Below, one piece after another: positions 1-8,112 of a DNA stretch of 64,000 bases. The notes below the pieces were generated by a model. The model worked only from the letters and a program-made list of their open reading frames with translations, did not search any database and was not told the DNA's origin. The DNA is from Planctellipticum sp942493135. Lineage in GTDB: Bacteria; Planctomycetota; Planctomycetia; Planctomycetales; Planctomycetaceae. The DNA lies in NCBI GenBank assembly GCA_942493135.1, contig OW818684.1:4464001-4528000 (forward strand). The letters run 5' to 3'. Position 1 is the stretch's first letter; every line of letters begins with the position of its first letter. The translations under genes were made by a program, and so were the position numbers.

Positions 1-1224
1 CGGGGGGACGGCGATATCTTCCACGAACGGCAGCGGCCGCGTTTCCCCGCGCAGCCGGTTGAGCAACGGCACGACCCGATGAGCAATGCCCCACAATCGC
101 TCGACCTCGCGGTCGCCCACCGCCCGCCAGACCAGTTGCCCGGGCACCGCAATCTCCTGCTGCGCCGCAACCAGCCGCTCCAGGCGGCGCAATACATCCT
201 CCTCGTTTCCGCCGGTCTGTTCGACAATCAGCGCCGCCTCGGTCGACGGAGGAACCGCCCGGGCCAGTTGCTCGTCGATTTCGCACGCCAGCGTCAGAAT
301 CCGCCGATCCAGCAGATCGCAGGCGCTCGGCTCTTCGTGAACCAGATGCCGCACCGCCACCGCCGCGCTGTCGACGGACGGATACAGCAGCAGAATCACC
401 CCCCGACAGGCCGGCAGCGGAGACGTATGCAGCGTCGCCGCGGTGATCAGCCCCAGCGTCCCTTCCGATCCCACCAGCAGCCGCGGCAGATTGATCGTTC
501 CATCCGAGAGCACGCCTCGCAGAAAGTAACCGCTCCGATTTCGAAACTGCCGCGCAGACTGCCGTTCCTGAATCATCTCCGCATTGGCGGCCAGCAGATG
601 CGACAGCCGCGACAGCAGCCACGCGCGCACGGCCTCCGGACGGCCTTCAAACTCTTCATTGATCTCCGTCAGTCTGGCAGGAACGGTCTCGACCCCCGCC
701 TCGAATCTCAGCCCCGACGCCAGCACAACTTCCAGACTCTGCACGTGATCGCGCGTCGAACCGACGCGAATCGAATGCGAACCCGCAGCGTCGACACCCA
801 GCATCCCGCCGATCGTCGTGACCGCGGAGCCGGATGGATCCGGCGGAAAGTACCGCCCCAGCGGCCGCAGCCGTTCATTGAGCCCCTCCAGCACCACCCC
901 CGGCTGCACGCGCACAGTCTGCTCGCCGAACGACAGCACCTCGTGCATATGACGCGAGAAATCGACGACCAGCCCCCGCCCCAGCGACTCCCCCGCCAGG
1001 CCGGAGCCCGCCCCACGCGCAAACAACGGCAGCCGCTCCTCGCGGGCGTACTTCACCAGCACCGCCAGGTCGTCGGCGTCCTGCGGACAGCAGACCGCCT
1101 GCGGCGTCACCTGATACAGGCTCGCGTCGCTCGCATAGATCGCCCGACCGAGCGGATCGTCGCGAATCTCGCCGCGAAAGAGGCCCGCCAGGTCTTCACA
1201 GATGCCAAGCTCGGGAGTTTCCAA
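1..1224 (-). CDS. FAD-binding oxidase, YdiJ/GlcD-like (C-terminus off window)
   Basis: The C-terminal part lies beyond base 1; about 408 residues are visible. The protein reads as an FAD_binding_4 flavoenzyme of the 2-hydroxyacid (D-lactate, glycolate, D-2-hydroxyglutarate) dehydrogenase family. Near residue 30 is the typical IYASDASLYQVTPQAV block. The FAD-pyrophosphate loop RGAGSGLAGESLGRG follows near residue 75, then PDPSGSAVTTIGGM near 130. At the window edge it reads PLPFVEDIAVPP, the linker into the FAD-oxidase C-terminal domain. In Planctomycetes such genes often continue into a 4Fe-4S CCG module as in YdiJ, but that part is not visible here. The frame has no ATG near the domain start; a TTG preceded by GGAGAG is the best start, and an in-frame TGA at 1318-1320 limits it upstream. 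The substrate cannot be assigned. Confidence 0.85.
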   Translation of the reverse strand, partial: METPELGICEDLAGLFRGEIRDDPLGRAIYASDASLYQVTPQAVCCPQDADDLAVLVKYAREERLPLFARGAGSGLAGESLGRGLVVDFSRHMHEVLSFGEQTVRVQPGVVLEGLNERLRPLGRYFPPDPSGSAVTTIGGMLGVDAAGSHSIRVGSTRDHVQSLEVVLASGLRFEAGVETVPARLTEINEEFEGRPEAVRAWLLSRLSHLLAANAEMIQERQSARQFRNRSGYFLRGVLSDGTINLPRLLVGSEGTLGLITAATLHTSPLPACRGVILLLYPSVDSAAVAVRHLVHEEPSACDLLDRRILTLACEIDEQLARAVPPSTEAALIVEQTGGNEEDVLRRLERLVAAQQEIAVPGQLVWRAVGDREVERLWGIAHRVVPLLNRLRGETRPLPFVEDIAVPP

Positions 1225-1572
1225 ACGCGAAGCCTCTCCGAACGGAGACCGGGATCCACGGACCAGCAATACTCGCCGGCAAACCTTCCACAGATTGGAC
1301 GTTACGACGGGAACCAATCAGCATATCGCGACCGCTCGCCGAGAGCGAGATGGCCGCTCTCTGCGTCCACGGCCCAGTACGCCCTGGACGCTCCGCGTTT
1401 CGAACGAACCTTCCGCCCTCGCCGGCATTGCCAGCATCGGCATCGCCATCGAAGCCTGGCAACGTCGGCAGCAGACCCGGTCCGCATAGTCCGCCCTCCG
1501 ACACCAACAACAGAATCGGGCGACCAGCAGGCCGCCCGATTCTTTTCCCGACTCAACGCTCAACGCCGCCAT
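1225..1572. other. intergenic, 348 bp, with one terminator
   Basis: No convincing gene. Apart from the stem-loop at 1512-1543 it contains no recognisable motif. It separates two genes on the minus strand. Confidence 0.5.
1512..1546 (-). terminator. intrinsic terminator-like hairpin
   Basis: AGAATCGGGCG (1512-1522) pairs perfectly with CGCCCGATTCT (1533-1543) across a 10-nt loop. It lies about 30 bp past the stop codon of the lipoprotein gene at 1573. On the plus strand it is followed by TTTT; on the minus strand by the T-rich TTGTTGG. It may work in both directions, but the only gene ending here is on the minus strand. Confidence 0.6.
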
Positions 1573-3141
1573 TCACGGCGCCACATTCACCGGCTCCGTC
1601 AGATCAATAATCTGCCGGCTCCCCGCATGTCGGGCGTAAGCCCGCAGCATGTGGACGCCCGGCTTGCTTGCCCGCAGCATGTACTGGTAGCGGGCCGTCT
1701 CGCCCGAGACCAGCATCGCCACCGGGGCGACGTTCACCCGGCCCTCGCGAACTTCGAACGGTAGCGCGATCTGCCGGCTGCCGACAACAACCTCCAGACC
1801 CTCGAACTGCATCCCCGCCGGCAACTGCAGCGTGGCGCGGATGTCGGTCAGCGGCTGCAGACCGCCGTTGCGGGCAGTCACGTTCACCAGGAACGTTTCC
1901 CCCTGCCGCACCGGGTCCGACTCGTCCGACAGGTTGACCTGCAGGTCTGCGACAGCGGGATCGATCCGCACGCAGACTTCCCGCTCTTCGGACAGCACCT
2001 CTTCGCTGGAGAGGAACACGTTCACACACGCCTCCGACGTCGCAATCTTGCACTCGAATTCCGCCTGGATCTCGATGCTCTCGTCGGGACGCAGATCGCC
2101 GACGGTCCATTCAATCTCCCCCTCCGACCGGCGGCCGCCGAGCGTCAGCTCTTTGACCGTCAACGGCGAGTCGAACCGCATCCGCACCTTCACGCTCTCC
2201 AGCGGCTGGCTGGTGAGGTTGGCCACGTGGACGTTGAACTCAGCCCGTTGCCCGACCGACCGGCGGTTGGGTCCCACGACCTGCAGTTCCACCTGGCGGG
2301 GGACGAAATCGATCGAGGCAACACGACTTGCGACTTCGGTGTTCCCGAACCGGGCGGTCAGGCGGATCGTCTGACGTCCGAGCGCGTCGCTGCGCGGCTG
2401 GAACTTCAGCTCCGTCGCCTCGCCGGGGATCAGCCGCCGAACGGGCGAAACGGTGGACCGTTCGACGGTCCCCGGCAGCGAGACCCCCTCCGGCACGTCG
2501 CACGAGATCGAGAGGGTTTCGACCATCTTCTGGCCGACATTCTTCACGACCACACGGATCGGAGCAGCGCTCCCCTGCGGCGCCTGTTGCGGCGCCTGGA
2601 CGTCGAGGACGATCCAGCCGGCGCCGGTTCCCCCCGACGACGGTCGAACCGTCATCAACCCGGCCGACGGATCGAGCAGTCGCGGCAGCAACCTCGGACC
2701 GGAGGGTGGCTGCGAGATTTCGGGCAAAGGAATCGGGTCGAGCGGCTGACGGTTGTTCTCGATGGACTCGGGCGCGGCCGACTTGTCTGGAACAAACGTC
2801 GGCGGCGGATTATTCGAACCGGGCGCGGACTGCCCGGGGTACGGAAAAAGCTGGGGCCCCGGCGCGCGCTCCTGCGTCGCGGGCGGTGCAACCGGAGTCG
2901 GCGTTTGCGGCTGGAAAAACGTGCCGACGCCGTTCGAGGGCTGTGGCTGCTGGCTGGGATATCTCCGTTCCTGGGCTCGGTTCGGGGGATAGCCGATGGC
3001 AGGCGTGTAGTTGGTCTGGCGATTCATCAGATTGCAGCCGACCGACGCGAGCAGGACGACCGCGGCCGCCACACTCCAGCGCAGGGCTCCGCCGGACCGG
3101 CGGGCGGCTGTGCGATGCTGGTGCGTGCGCTGGTAATTCAT
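1573..3141 (-). CDS. DUF11/CARDB-type repeat lipoprotein
   Basis: A 522-residue secreted lipoprotein. The signal peptide ends in a lipobox (ASVGC, Cys36), so it is probably anchored to a membrane. Residues 40-150 are low-complexity Pro/Gln/Asn-rich linker. From about residue 170 there are at least three consecutive Ig-like modules of the conserved-repeat (DUF11/CARDB) type, with phrases such as VRVVVKNVGQ, FNVHVANLTSQPL and FLVNVTARNGGLQPL that typify repeats in bacterial surface proteins. A structural or adhesive role at the cell surface is inferred; there are no catalytic motifs. I chose the ATG at 3141 rather than an upstream one because it gives a clean signal peptide and has GAGAGGGA about 8 bases upstream. 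The C-terminus runs straight into the terminator region. Confidence 0.85.
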   Translation of the reverse strand: MNYQRTHQHRTAARRSGGALRWSVAAAVVLLASVGCNLMNRQTNYTPAIGYPPNRAQERRYPSQQPQPSNGVGTFFQPQTPTPVAPPATQERAPGPQLFPYPGQSAPGSNNPPPTFVPDKSAAPESIENNRQPLDPIPLPEISQPPSGPRLLPRLLDPSAGLMTVRPSSGGTGAGWIVLDVQAPQQAPQGSAAPIRVVVKNVGQKMVETLSISCDVPEGVSLPGTVERSTVSPVRRLIPGEATELKFQPRSDALGRQTIRLTARFGNTEVASRVASIDFVPRQVELQVVGPNRRSVGQRAEFNVHVANLTSQPLESVKVRMRFDSPLTVKELTLGGRRSEGEIEWTVGDLRPDESIEIQAEFECKIATSEACVNVFLSSEEVLSEEREVCVRIDPAVADLQVNLSDESDPVRQGETFLVNVTARNGGLQPLTDIRATLQLPAGMQFEGLEVVVGSRQIALPFEVREGRVNVAPVAMLVSGETARYQYMLRASKPGVHMLRAYARHAGSRQIIDLTEPVNVAP

Positions 3142-3394
3142 GCGTCCGTTCCCTCTCTCGTCTCCCGCCGGCCAGGCCGACGCTGCGTCTGAAAATTGCG
3201 CAGAGCCACCACTCCGCAGTCCGGGTGACTCAACCACGTGCAACGCTACCCGCGCCGACGAGTGGGATGAGAGATTTCCGCCGGAAAGGCCCGGAATGCG
3301 TCGGGAACTGTGCGGCTCGAACTGCAGGCGCTGGTCAGCGAAAGCCGGACGAAGACACAGACCCTGCGGGGCGGGCAAAGTCTGCGGGCTGCCT

Positions 3395-4594
3395 TCAGAG
3401 CAGGATGCCCGCAATGCAGGCGGTCATGAAGCAGGCGAGGTTCCCCCCCAGCATCGCCCGCCAGCCGAGCGTCGCGAAGTCGCCCCTCCGAGAAGGCGCC
3501 AGCAGCGACAGCCCGCCGATCTGCACGCCGACAGATCCGAGGTTCGCAAATCCGCACAGCGCGTAGACGGCGATGACCTTCGAGCGCGGTCCGAGGTCCT
3601 GCATCGTCGCCAGCCGGTCATAGGCGAGAAACTCATTCGCCACGGTCTTGAGACCCAGCAGTTCGCCAACTTTGCGTTCGTCCCCCGGATCGACCCCCAT
3701 CGCCCAGGCCAGCGGACTGAAGACCCAGCCGAACACATCCGCCAGCGTCCACGGCGTCCCGAAGGCCCCCGTGGCTGACTTCAGCGCCAGATCGACGACC
3801 GCTACCAGCGCGAGAAACGCGATCACCATCGCCGTGATGTTGAGCGCCAGTCGAAGCCCGTCGGCCGCCCCGGTGGTCAACGCATCAAAGGCGTTGATCG
3901 TGTCGGGCTTCACCGCAGCGCCGAGCGTATTGCGAGTCACCGGTTCGTCGACTTCGGGCTGGAGAATCTTGGCGATCACGACGGCGGCCGGCGCAGAGAT
4001 CACCGAGGCCGTGAGGAGATGGCCGGCGTCGATTCCCATGCCGATGAAGGCGGCCATCACGCCCCCGGCCACGGTGGCGAAGCCGGCGACCATCAGCGTC
4101 ATGATTTCGGAGCGGGTCATGCGGGCCAGGTATGGCTGAATGATCAGCGGTGCCTCAGTCTGCCCGGTGAAAATGTTCGCAGCAGCCACCAGGCTCTCGG
4201 CTCCCGACGTCCCCAGCGTCCGCTGCATGCACCAGCCGAGGATACCAACGACGAACTGCAGAATCCGGAAGTGATACAGCAGCCCCATCAGCGCGCCGAA
4301 CGAAATGATCGTGGCGCCGATCTTGAACGCGAAGTAGTGGTCCCGAAAGTTTGGGCCGAAGGCGAACTCCGCGCCGTCGTCGGTGCAGGCGAGCAGCAGC
4401 TCGAAGATGTGGCGGACGCGATTGATGGCGTCCAGCCCGAGCGAAGTCTTCAGCAGCGTCCAGGCGATGGCGAACTGGACCAGGACGCCAATCGCCACCA
4501 GCCGCCAGTCGACGCGCCAGCGATGGGCGCTCAGCAGCCAGGCGAGGCCGATCATCAGCACCAGGCCGAAACCGCTGGTCAATTGCCCGGTCAT
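3395..4594 (-). CDS. concentrative nucleoside transporter (CNT/NupC family)
   Basis: A polytopic inner-membrane protein of 399 residues, almost the same length as E. coli NupC (400). It should import nucleosides with H+ or Na+. The family signature is clear: the stretch GAESLVAAANIFTGQTEAPL followed by IIQPYL corresponds to the CNT nucleoside- and ion-binding core. The N-terminal three helices, an N-terminal nucleoside-transporter segment, a Gate-domain segment (VAGFATVAGGVMAAFIGMG) and a C-terminal region with NEFLAYDRL are in the expected order. The start was placed at MTGQLTSGF because residues further upstream are low-quality and overlap the inverted repeat. No nucleoside-catabolism genes are adjacent, so the preferred substrate is unknown. 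Confidence 0.92.
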   Translation of the reverse strand: MTGQLTSGFGLVLMIGLAWLLSAHRWRVDWRLVAIGVLVQFAIAWTLLKTSLGLDAINRVRHIFELLLACTDDGAEFAFGPNFRDHYFAFKIGATIISFGALMGLLYHFRILQFVVGILGWCMQRTLGTSGAESLVAAANIFTGQTEAPLIIQPYLARMTRSEIMTLMVAGFATVAGGVMAAFIGMGIDAGHLLTASVISAPAAVVIAKILQPEVDEPVTRNTLGAAVKPDTINAFDALTTGAADGLRLALNITAMVIAFLALVAVVDLALKSATGAFGTPWTLADVFGWVFSPLAWAMGVDPGDERKVGELLGLKTVANEFLAYDRLATMQDLGPRSKVIAVYALCGFANLGSVGVQIGGLSLLAPSRRGDFATLGWRAMLGGNLACFMTACIAGILL

Positions 4595-4735
4595 CGCAGA
4601 GATCCCCGTAAGGCGAGTCGCGTTCCGCCGGCACAGCGCGACCGGGCAAAAGCAGTCTGCCCGAACCCCGTCTGACTTTCCACAGGCCACTGGATATACT
4701 CCGAAAAAAGGGACTTGAGGAGACGAAGAGGATTC

Positions 4736-4945
4736 ACCGCGGAGACGCGGAGGTCGCGGAGAAGAGATCCGGAGAAGACTCAGGAAAGTGAAAAGTGAGT
4801 AGTGCAAAATGGAGGAAATGCCGCTGATTCGCGAACTCCATTCACCTTCACTTTTCACTCTTCACTACTCAATACTCACTTTTCACTTTCCGGACTCTTC
4901 TCTTGCATTTCTCCGCGTCCTCCGCGTCCTCCGCGTCTCCGCGGT
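4736..4945. repeat. long imperfect inverted repeat between CNT and radical SAM genes
   Basis: The left arm starts ACCGCGGAGACGCGGAGG at 4736 and ends near 4805; the right arm runs from about 4862 to CGTCTCCGCGGT at 4945. Within the arms AAGTGAAAAGTGAGTAGTG pairs with CACTACTC/CACTTTTCACTTT. The structure lies between two divergent genes and fills most of their 393-bp spacer (4595-4987). Text of this type (TTCACTTTTCACT, TCCGCGTCCTCCGCG) looks like non-coding repeat DNA rather than a regulatory site. Confidence 0.65.
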
Positions 4946-4987
4946 AAAACTTCTTCTCTGCAGCCGGGCAGCTAGGATTGCTGGATC

Positions 4988-6055
4988 ATGTGGGACGCAC
5001 GCACTGGACGCGGAGCGAATGTCGATCCGGCGAACCGCTTCGCCCGGTACCGGACCGACGTCAGCGATCTGGAAGATCCCCCCGATCCGGAGGAAGAAGT
5101 CAGCGCGGTTCGGACCGAGTTCATCCCGGACGCCTCCCGGTCGATCGTCTCTGAAAACACCAGCCCGGACATCCCCTTCCGCTACAGCGTGAACCCCTAT
5201 CGCGGCTGCGAGCACGGCTGCAGCTACTGCTACGCCCGGCCCTATCACGAATTCCTGGGGCTCAACGCCGGCCTCGACTTCGAAGCAAAGATCTTCGTCA
5301 AACACCGCGCGCCGGAACTCCTGTCCGAATGGCTCGCCCGCGACAACTGGACGCCTGAGCTGATCGCGTTTTCCGGCGTGACCGACTGCTACCAGCCCGC
5401 CGAAAAACGCTTCGAACTGACCCGGCGATGCCTGGAAGTGGTCCTCGACGCCCGCTTGCCGGTGGGGATCATCACCAAGAACGCGATGATCCTGCGGGAC
5501 CTCGATCTCCTCGCCGAAATGGCCGAACGGCGGCTGGTCCACGTCGCCATCAGCCTGACGACGCTCGACGACCGGCTGGGTCGTCAGCTCGAACCGCGAA
5601 CCACCCGGCCCGCCGCCCGCCTCCGGGCAATCCGCGAACTGAGCGCAGCCGGAGTCCCCGTACGCGTCATGACCGCCCCGGTCATTCCAGGCCTCAACGA
5701 CGCCGAGTTGCCGGCGCTGCTGGCCGCGGCGGCGGAGGCCGGCGCGCAGGCGGCGGGCTACACGATCCTGCGGCTCCCGTTGGCGGTCAAGCCAATTTTT
5801 CTCGACTGGCTGGAGCGATATGCTCCGTCAAAGAAGTCTCGCGTAGAATCGTGGCTGCGGGAGCTGCGCGGCGGAGAGTTGAACACCTCGAGCTTCGGCG
5901 AGCGAATGCGGGGCTCGGGATTGATCGCCGATCAGATCGCGCAGACGTACAAAGTCTTCTGCCGGAAGCACGGCCTCGATCGCAAGCTGCCGGAACTGGA
6001 CTTCTCACAATTCACGCCGCCAACACCCAAAGGCGGCCAGTTACGACTCTTCTGA
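4988..6055 (+). CDS. PA0069/Rv2578c-family radical SAM protein
   Basis: A 355-residue radical S-adenosylmethionine protein. The cluster motif CEHGCSYCYAR (Cys74, Cys78, Cys81) holds a 4Fe-4S centre. It is preceded by NPYRGC and followed by PYHEFLGLNAGLDFE, both typical of the PA0069 family related to spore photoproduct lyase. The family also shows the LIAFSGVTDCYQP and RVMTAPVIPGLND blocks seen here. The biochemical function of this family is not settled; a DNA-repair-like role is sometimes suggested from the SplB relation. The gene stands alone, divergent from the CNT transporter. Start codon ATG at 4988. Confidence 0.88.
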   Translation: MWDARTGRGANVDPANRFARYRTDVSDLEDPPDPEEEVSAVRTEFIPDASRSIVSENTSPDIPFRYSVNPYRGCEHGCSYCYARPYHEFLGLNAGLDFEAKIFVKHRAPELLSEWLARDNWTPELIAFSGVTDCYQPAEKRFELTRRCLEVVLDARLPVGIITKNAMILRDLDLLAEMAERRLVHVAISLTTLDDRLGRQLEPRTTRPAARLRAIRELSAAGVPVRVMTAPVIPGLNDAELPALLAAAAEAGAQAAGYTILRLPLAVKPIFLDWLERYAPSKKSRVESWLRELRGGELNTSSFGERMRGSGLIADQIAQTYKVFCRKHGLDRKLPELDFSQFTPPTPKGGQLRLF

Positions 6056-6114
6056 ACGATCCACGATCGCGTTCGCCATCGGCGAAGCAGCCGGCGCGGC
6101 CCAGTCTCTTCTCT

Positions 6115-6150
6115 CTTCACTAACCACCATCCACTAACCACTAGCCACTC
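6115..6150. repeat. CCACTAGCCACT-type short repeat
   Basis: The run TTCACTAACCACCATCCACT then AACCACTAGCCACT lies in the 98-bp gap between convergent genes. Related text occurs in inverse orientation at 19781-19805 and again at 52992-53034, always in intergenic DNA. Confidence 0.45.
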
Positions 6151-6153
6151 TCT

Positions 6154-6735
6154 TCAGCTCTTGATCTCGCCGCCCAGCGCCCCGACCAGCTCCCGCAGCC
6201 AGGCCGGATGGGCGGGCCAGGCCGGGGCGGTGATCAGGTTCCCTTCAACATAAGCCTGATCGACCGGCGTGGCGACGTACTGTCCCCCGGCCAGTGTGAT
6301 CTCCGGGCCGCAGGCGGCGTAGGCGGTGCAGCGACGCCCCTTCAGCACGCCTGCCGCGGAAAGAATCTGCACGCCGTGGCAGATCGCCGCCACCGGCTTC
6401 CCGGCGCTGAAGAATTCCCGGACCAGCTCCAGCACGGCTTCGTTGAGTCGCAGGTACTCGGGGGCGCGTCCGCCCGGCAGGACCAGCCCCGCATAGTCGG
6501 CGGCTTTGATCGTCGCGAAGTCGGCGTTGAGTGTGAAGTTATGCCCGGGCTTTTCGCTATAGGTCTGATCCCCTTCGAAGTCGTGGACGGCAGTCCGGAT
6601 CTGGTCGCCGGCCTGCTTGCCCGGACAGACGGCGTGGACCGTGTATCCCACAAGCTGCAAAGCCTGAAACGGAACCATGATTTCGTAATCTTCGACGAAA
6701 TCGCCGGCAAGCAGCAGCAGAGACTTGGCGGACAT
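6154..6735 (-). CDS. DJ-1/PfpI family protein
   Basis: A 193-residue cytosolic protein of the class I glutamine-amidotransferase-like DJ-1/PfpI superfamily. The nucleophile elbow AAICHGVQIL places the conserved Cys at residue 119 followed by His120, and the acidic partner is Glu15 in GDFVEDYE. The preceding LVLPGGRAPEYLR segment is typical of PfpI/YhbO-type proteins (stress-related protease, deglycase or glyoxalase activity has been claimed for members). Length agrees with the family. It is monocistronic and convergent with the upstream radical SAM gene. The actual substrate cannot be read from sequence. Confidence 0.88.
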   Translation of the reverse strand: MSAKSLLLLAGDFVEDYEIMVPFQALQLVGYTVHAVCPGKQAGDQIRTAVHDFEGDQTYSEKPGHNFTLNADFATIKAADYAGLVLPGGRAPEYLRLNEAVLELVREFFSAGKPVAAICHGVQILSAAGVLKGRRCTAYAACGPEITLAGGQYVATPVDQAYVEGNLITAPAWPAHPAWLRELVGALGGEIKS

Positions 6736-6917
6736 GGCTCGTGGAACCTTATGAACACGGACACGGAGGAATGCCGGAAGATCGCGGCCGGCCGCTCACC
6801 CATCAACCGACGCTTACGGTATCGACGCCGCCCGGAAAACGCCAACGCCCTGCAACACGGCGTCAGTTCGACGCACTGTGGCAGGGTTCGAGTTAAACTC
6901 CGATTCGACGACGCGTT

Positions 6918-7709
6918 TCAACGGGCGAGCGGCTTGATGCTCGTGATCCGGTAGACCGGCTTGCCGCGCGAATCCCGCTTCTGGGTATCGACGAATCCTT
7001 CGAGACGAACGGGTGTCTCATTACGCATCCCGGCGAAACGAGCAGGATCGGCCGCCAGCGTCAGATCCCCGCCAAACTGATCCTGCGCCGAAGGGGACAG
7101 GCTGTAGAGAATGCTCCAGCTCTGTTCGATGTCGTCGTAAGCCACAATTCCCTGCAACCATGTGTAATTGGCGGCGTCGTGCCCGAACTGCACGTCGTCC
7201 GGCACCCGTCCGCCGACCTGCTCGACCGGCATGGGCATCGGCAGGGCGGAGGGGTTGCCGGGAAGCGGTCCCGCGGCAACCGTCGGCGAACCCATCGGCA
7301 GCGCGCTGGAAGGCTTAAACGGGCTGTCTTCAAATCCGTCGCTCGCGGGAGGGCGATTGGAAGTGTTGGGATCGACGCCAAAGTCGCCCGCATCCGGTCG
7401 CGGTACCGGCTTCTCATTGTTACTGGGATAGGCGGGCGCGTTGCTGCCGCCGTCCGGCCGGAACGTCGGCGGAGCATTGACACCGCTGCCGTTGCCGGGG
7501 GAGACGGGCGTCGGCGAAACGCCATTGGAATTCTGCGGAATGTACGTTCCACCCGGCGCCGGATAGCCCCCGGCCGGATACTGCTGGTAGGGGCTGCCGT
7601 ACTGCATCCCCGATCCGCCGTAGTACTGGCCACCGTAGTACGGAGAGGAATAGCAGCCGGACAACAGCAGCGCGAGCCCGCTGGAAAGTCCCCAGAGCCT
7701 GCCACGCAT
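6918..7709 (-). CDS. Gly/Pro-rich lipoprotein of unknown function
   Basis: A 263-residue predicted lipoprotein. The short signal peptide ends in the lipobox LLSGC (Cys19). Residues 20-65 are Tyr/Gly/Ser/Gln-rich (repeats of YYGG and PYQQYP), followed by a Pro/Asn-rich linker to about residue 165. The last 90 residues are a compact folded region with VQFGHDAANYTWLQGIVAYDD and a closing VRLEGFVDTQKRDS, which might form a small beta-barrel (OB-like) domain; that is a guess from pattern alone. The start at MRGRLWG was preferred because it begins the signal peptide. The linker phrase PPTFRPD echoes PPTFVPD in the lipoprotein at 1573-3141. No function is assigned. Confidence 0.75.
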   Translation of the reverse strand: MRGRLWGLSSGLALLLSGCYSSPYYGGQYYGGSGMQYGSPYQQYPAGGYPAPGGTYIPQNSNGVSPTPVSPGNGSGVNAPPTFRPDGGSNAPAYPSNNEKPVPRPDAGDFGVDPNTSNRPPASDGFEDSPFKPSSALPMGSPTVAAGPLPGNPSALPMPMPVEQVGGRVPDDVQFGHDAANYTWLQGIVAYDDIEQSWSILYSLSPSAQDQFGGDLTLAADPARFAGMRNETPVRLEGFVDTQKRDSRGKPVYRITSIKPLAR

Positions 7710-8112
7710 GGACCGGTCCTCGCGAACGGAACAGAGCCGGGCAGAACAGAATCCACCCCGCCAGGCCGGTCCGCGGACATTCCACGAGCCAGCCGAAGGC
7801 GGGCCGAATTGTAGGAATCTGCCGAAGTCTGTCCAGATCACCTGCAGCTTCTGCCGATTGTCGCCGTTTCACGGCGTTTCACGCAGGATTGACGACGAAG
7901 TCGCAGTCGATCGGGTGGCACGCCCAGAGGCTTTGCGATGGGCGCGGTCTTCGCTCATGGCAGAAAGGGTCTCAAGGTCGAAAGACACGCCCATCGAGGA
8001 CTCTGGGCGTGCCACCCGACCCATTGACTCCATCGTCGCCGAATGCGACATCCACGCCCAACCCTTCTCAGAGTCGGCAGATACCGCCCCCGGCGGCCCG
8101 GCGGCCCGGCGG
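7710..8112. other. intergenic, 403 bp, containing a palindromic repeat
   Basis: No gene recognised. The middle is filled by the 105-bp palindromic element (7913-8017). A GC-rich run of GGCCCGGCGGCCC lies just past the metG stop codon. Confidence 0.5.
7913..8017. repeat. 105-bp palindromic element, family A (GGGTGGCACGCCCAGAG)
   Basis: GGGTGGCACGCCCAGAG (7913-7929) and its exact complement CTCTGGGCGTGCCACCC (8001-8017) form 17-bp terminal inverted repeats. Inside, GCGATGGGCG matches CGCCCATCG. Similar elements occur at 34712-34794 and, as a degenerate half copy, at 52950-52983. Confidence 0.75.

Noticed and set aside
79..1764. A 561-codon open frame on the plus strand
   Set aside because: It is antisense to the FAD oxidase and the lipoprotein, has Arg/Gln/His-rich text without domains, and crosses the terminator hairpin.
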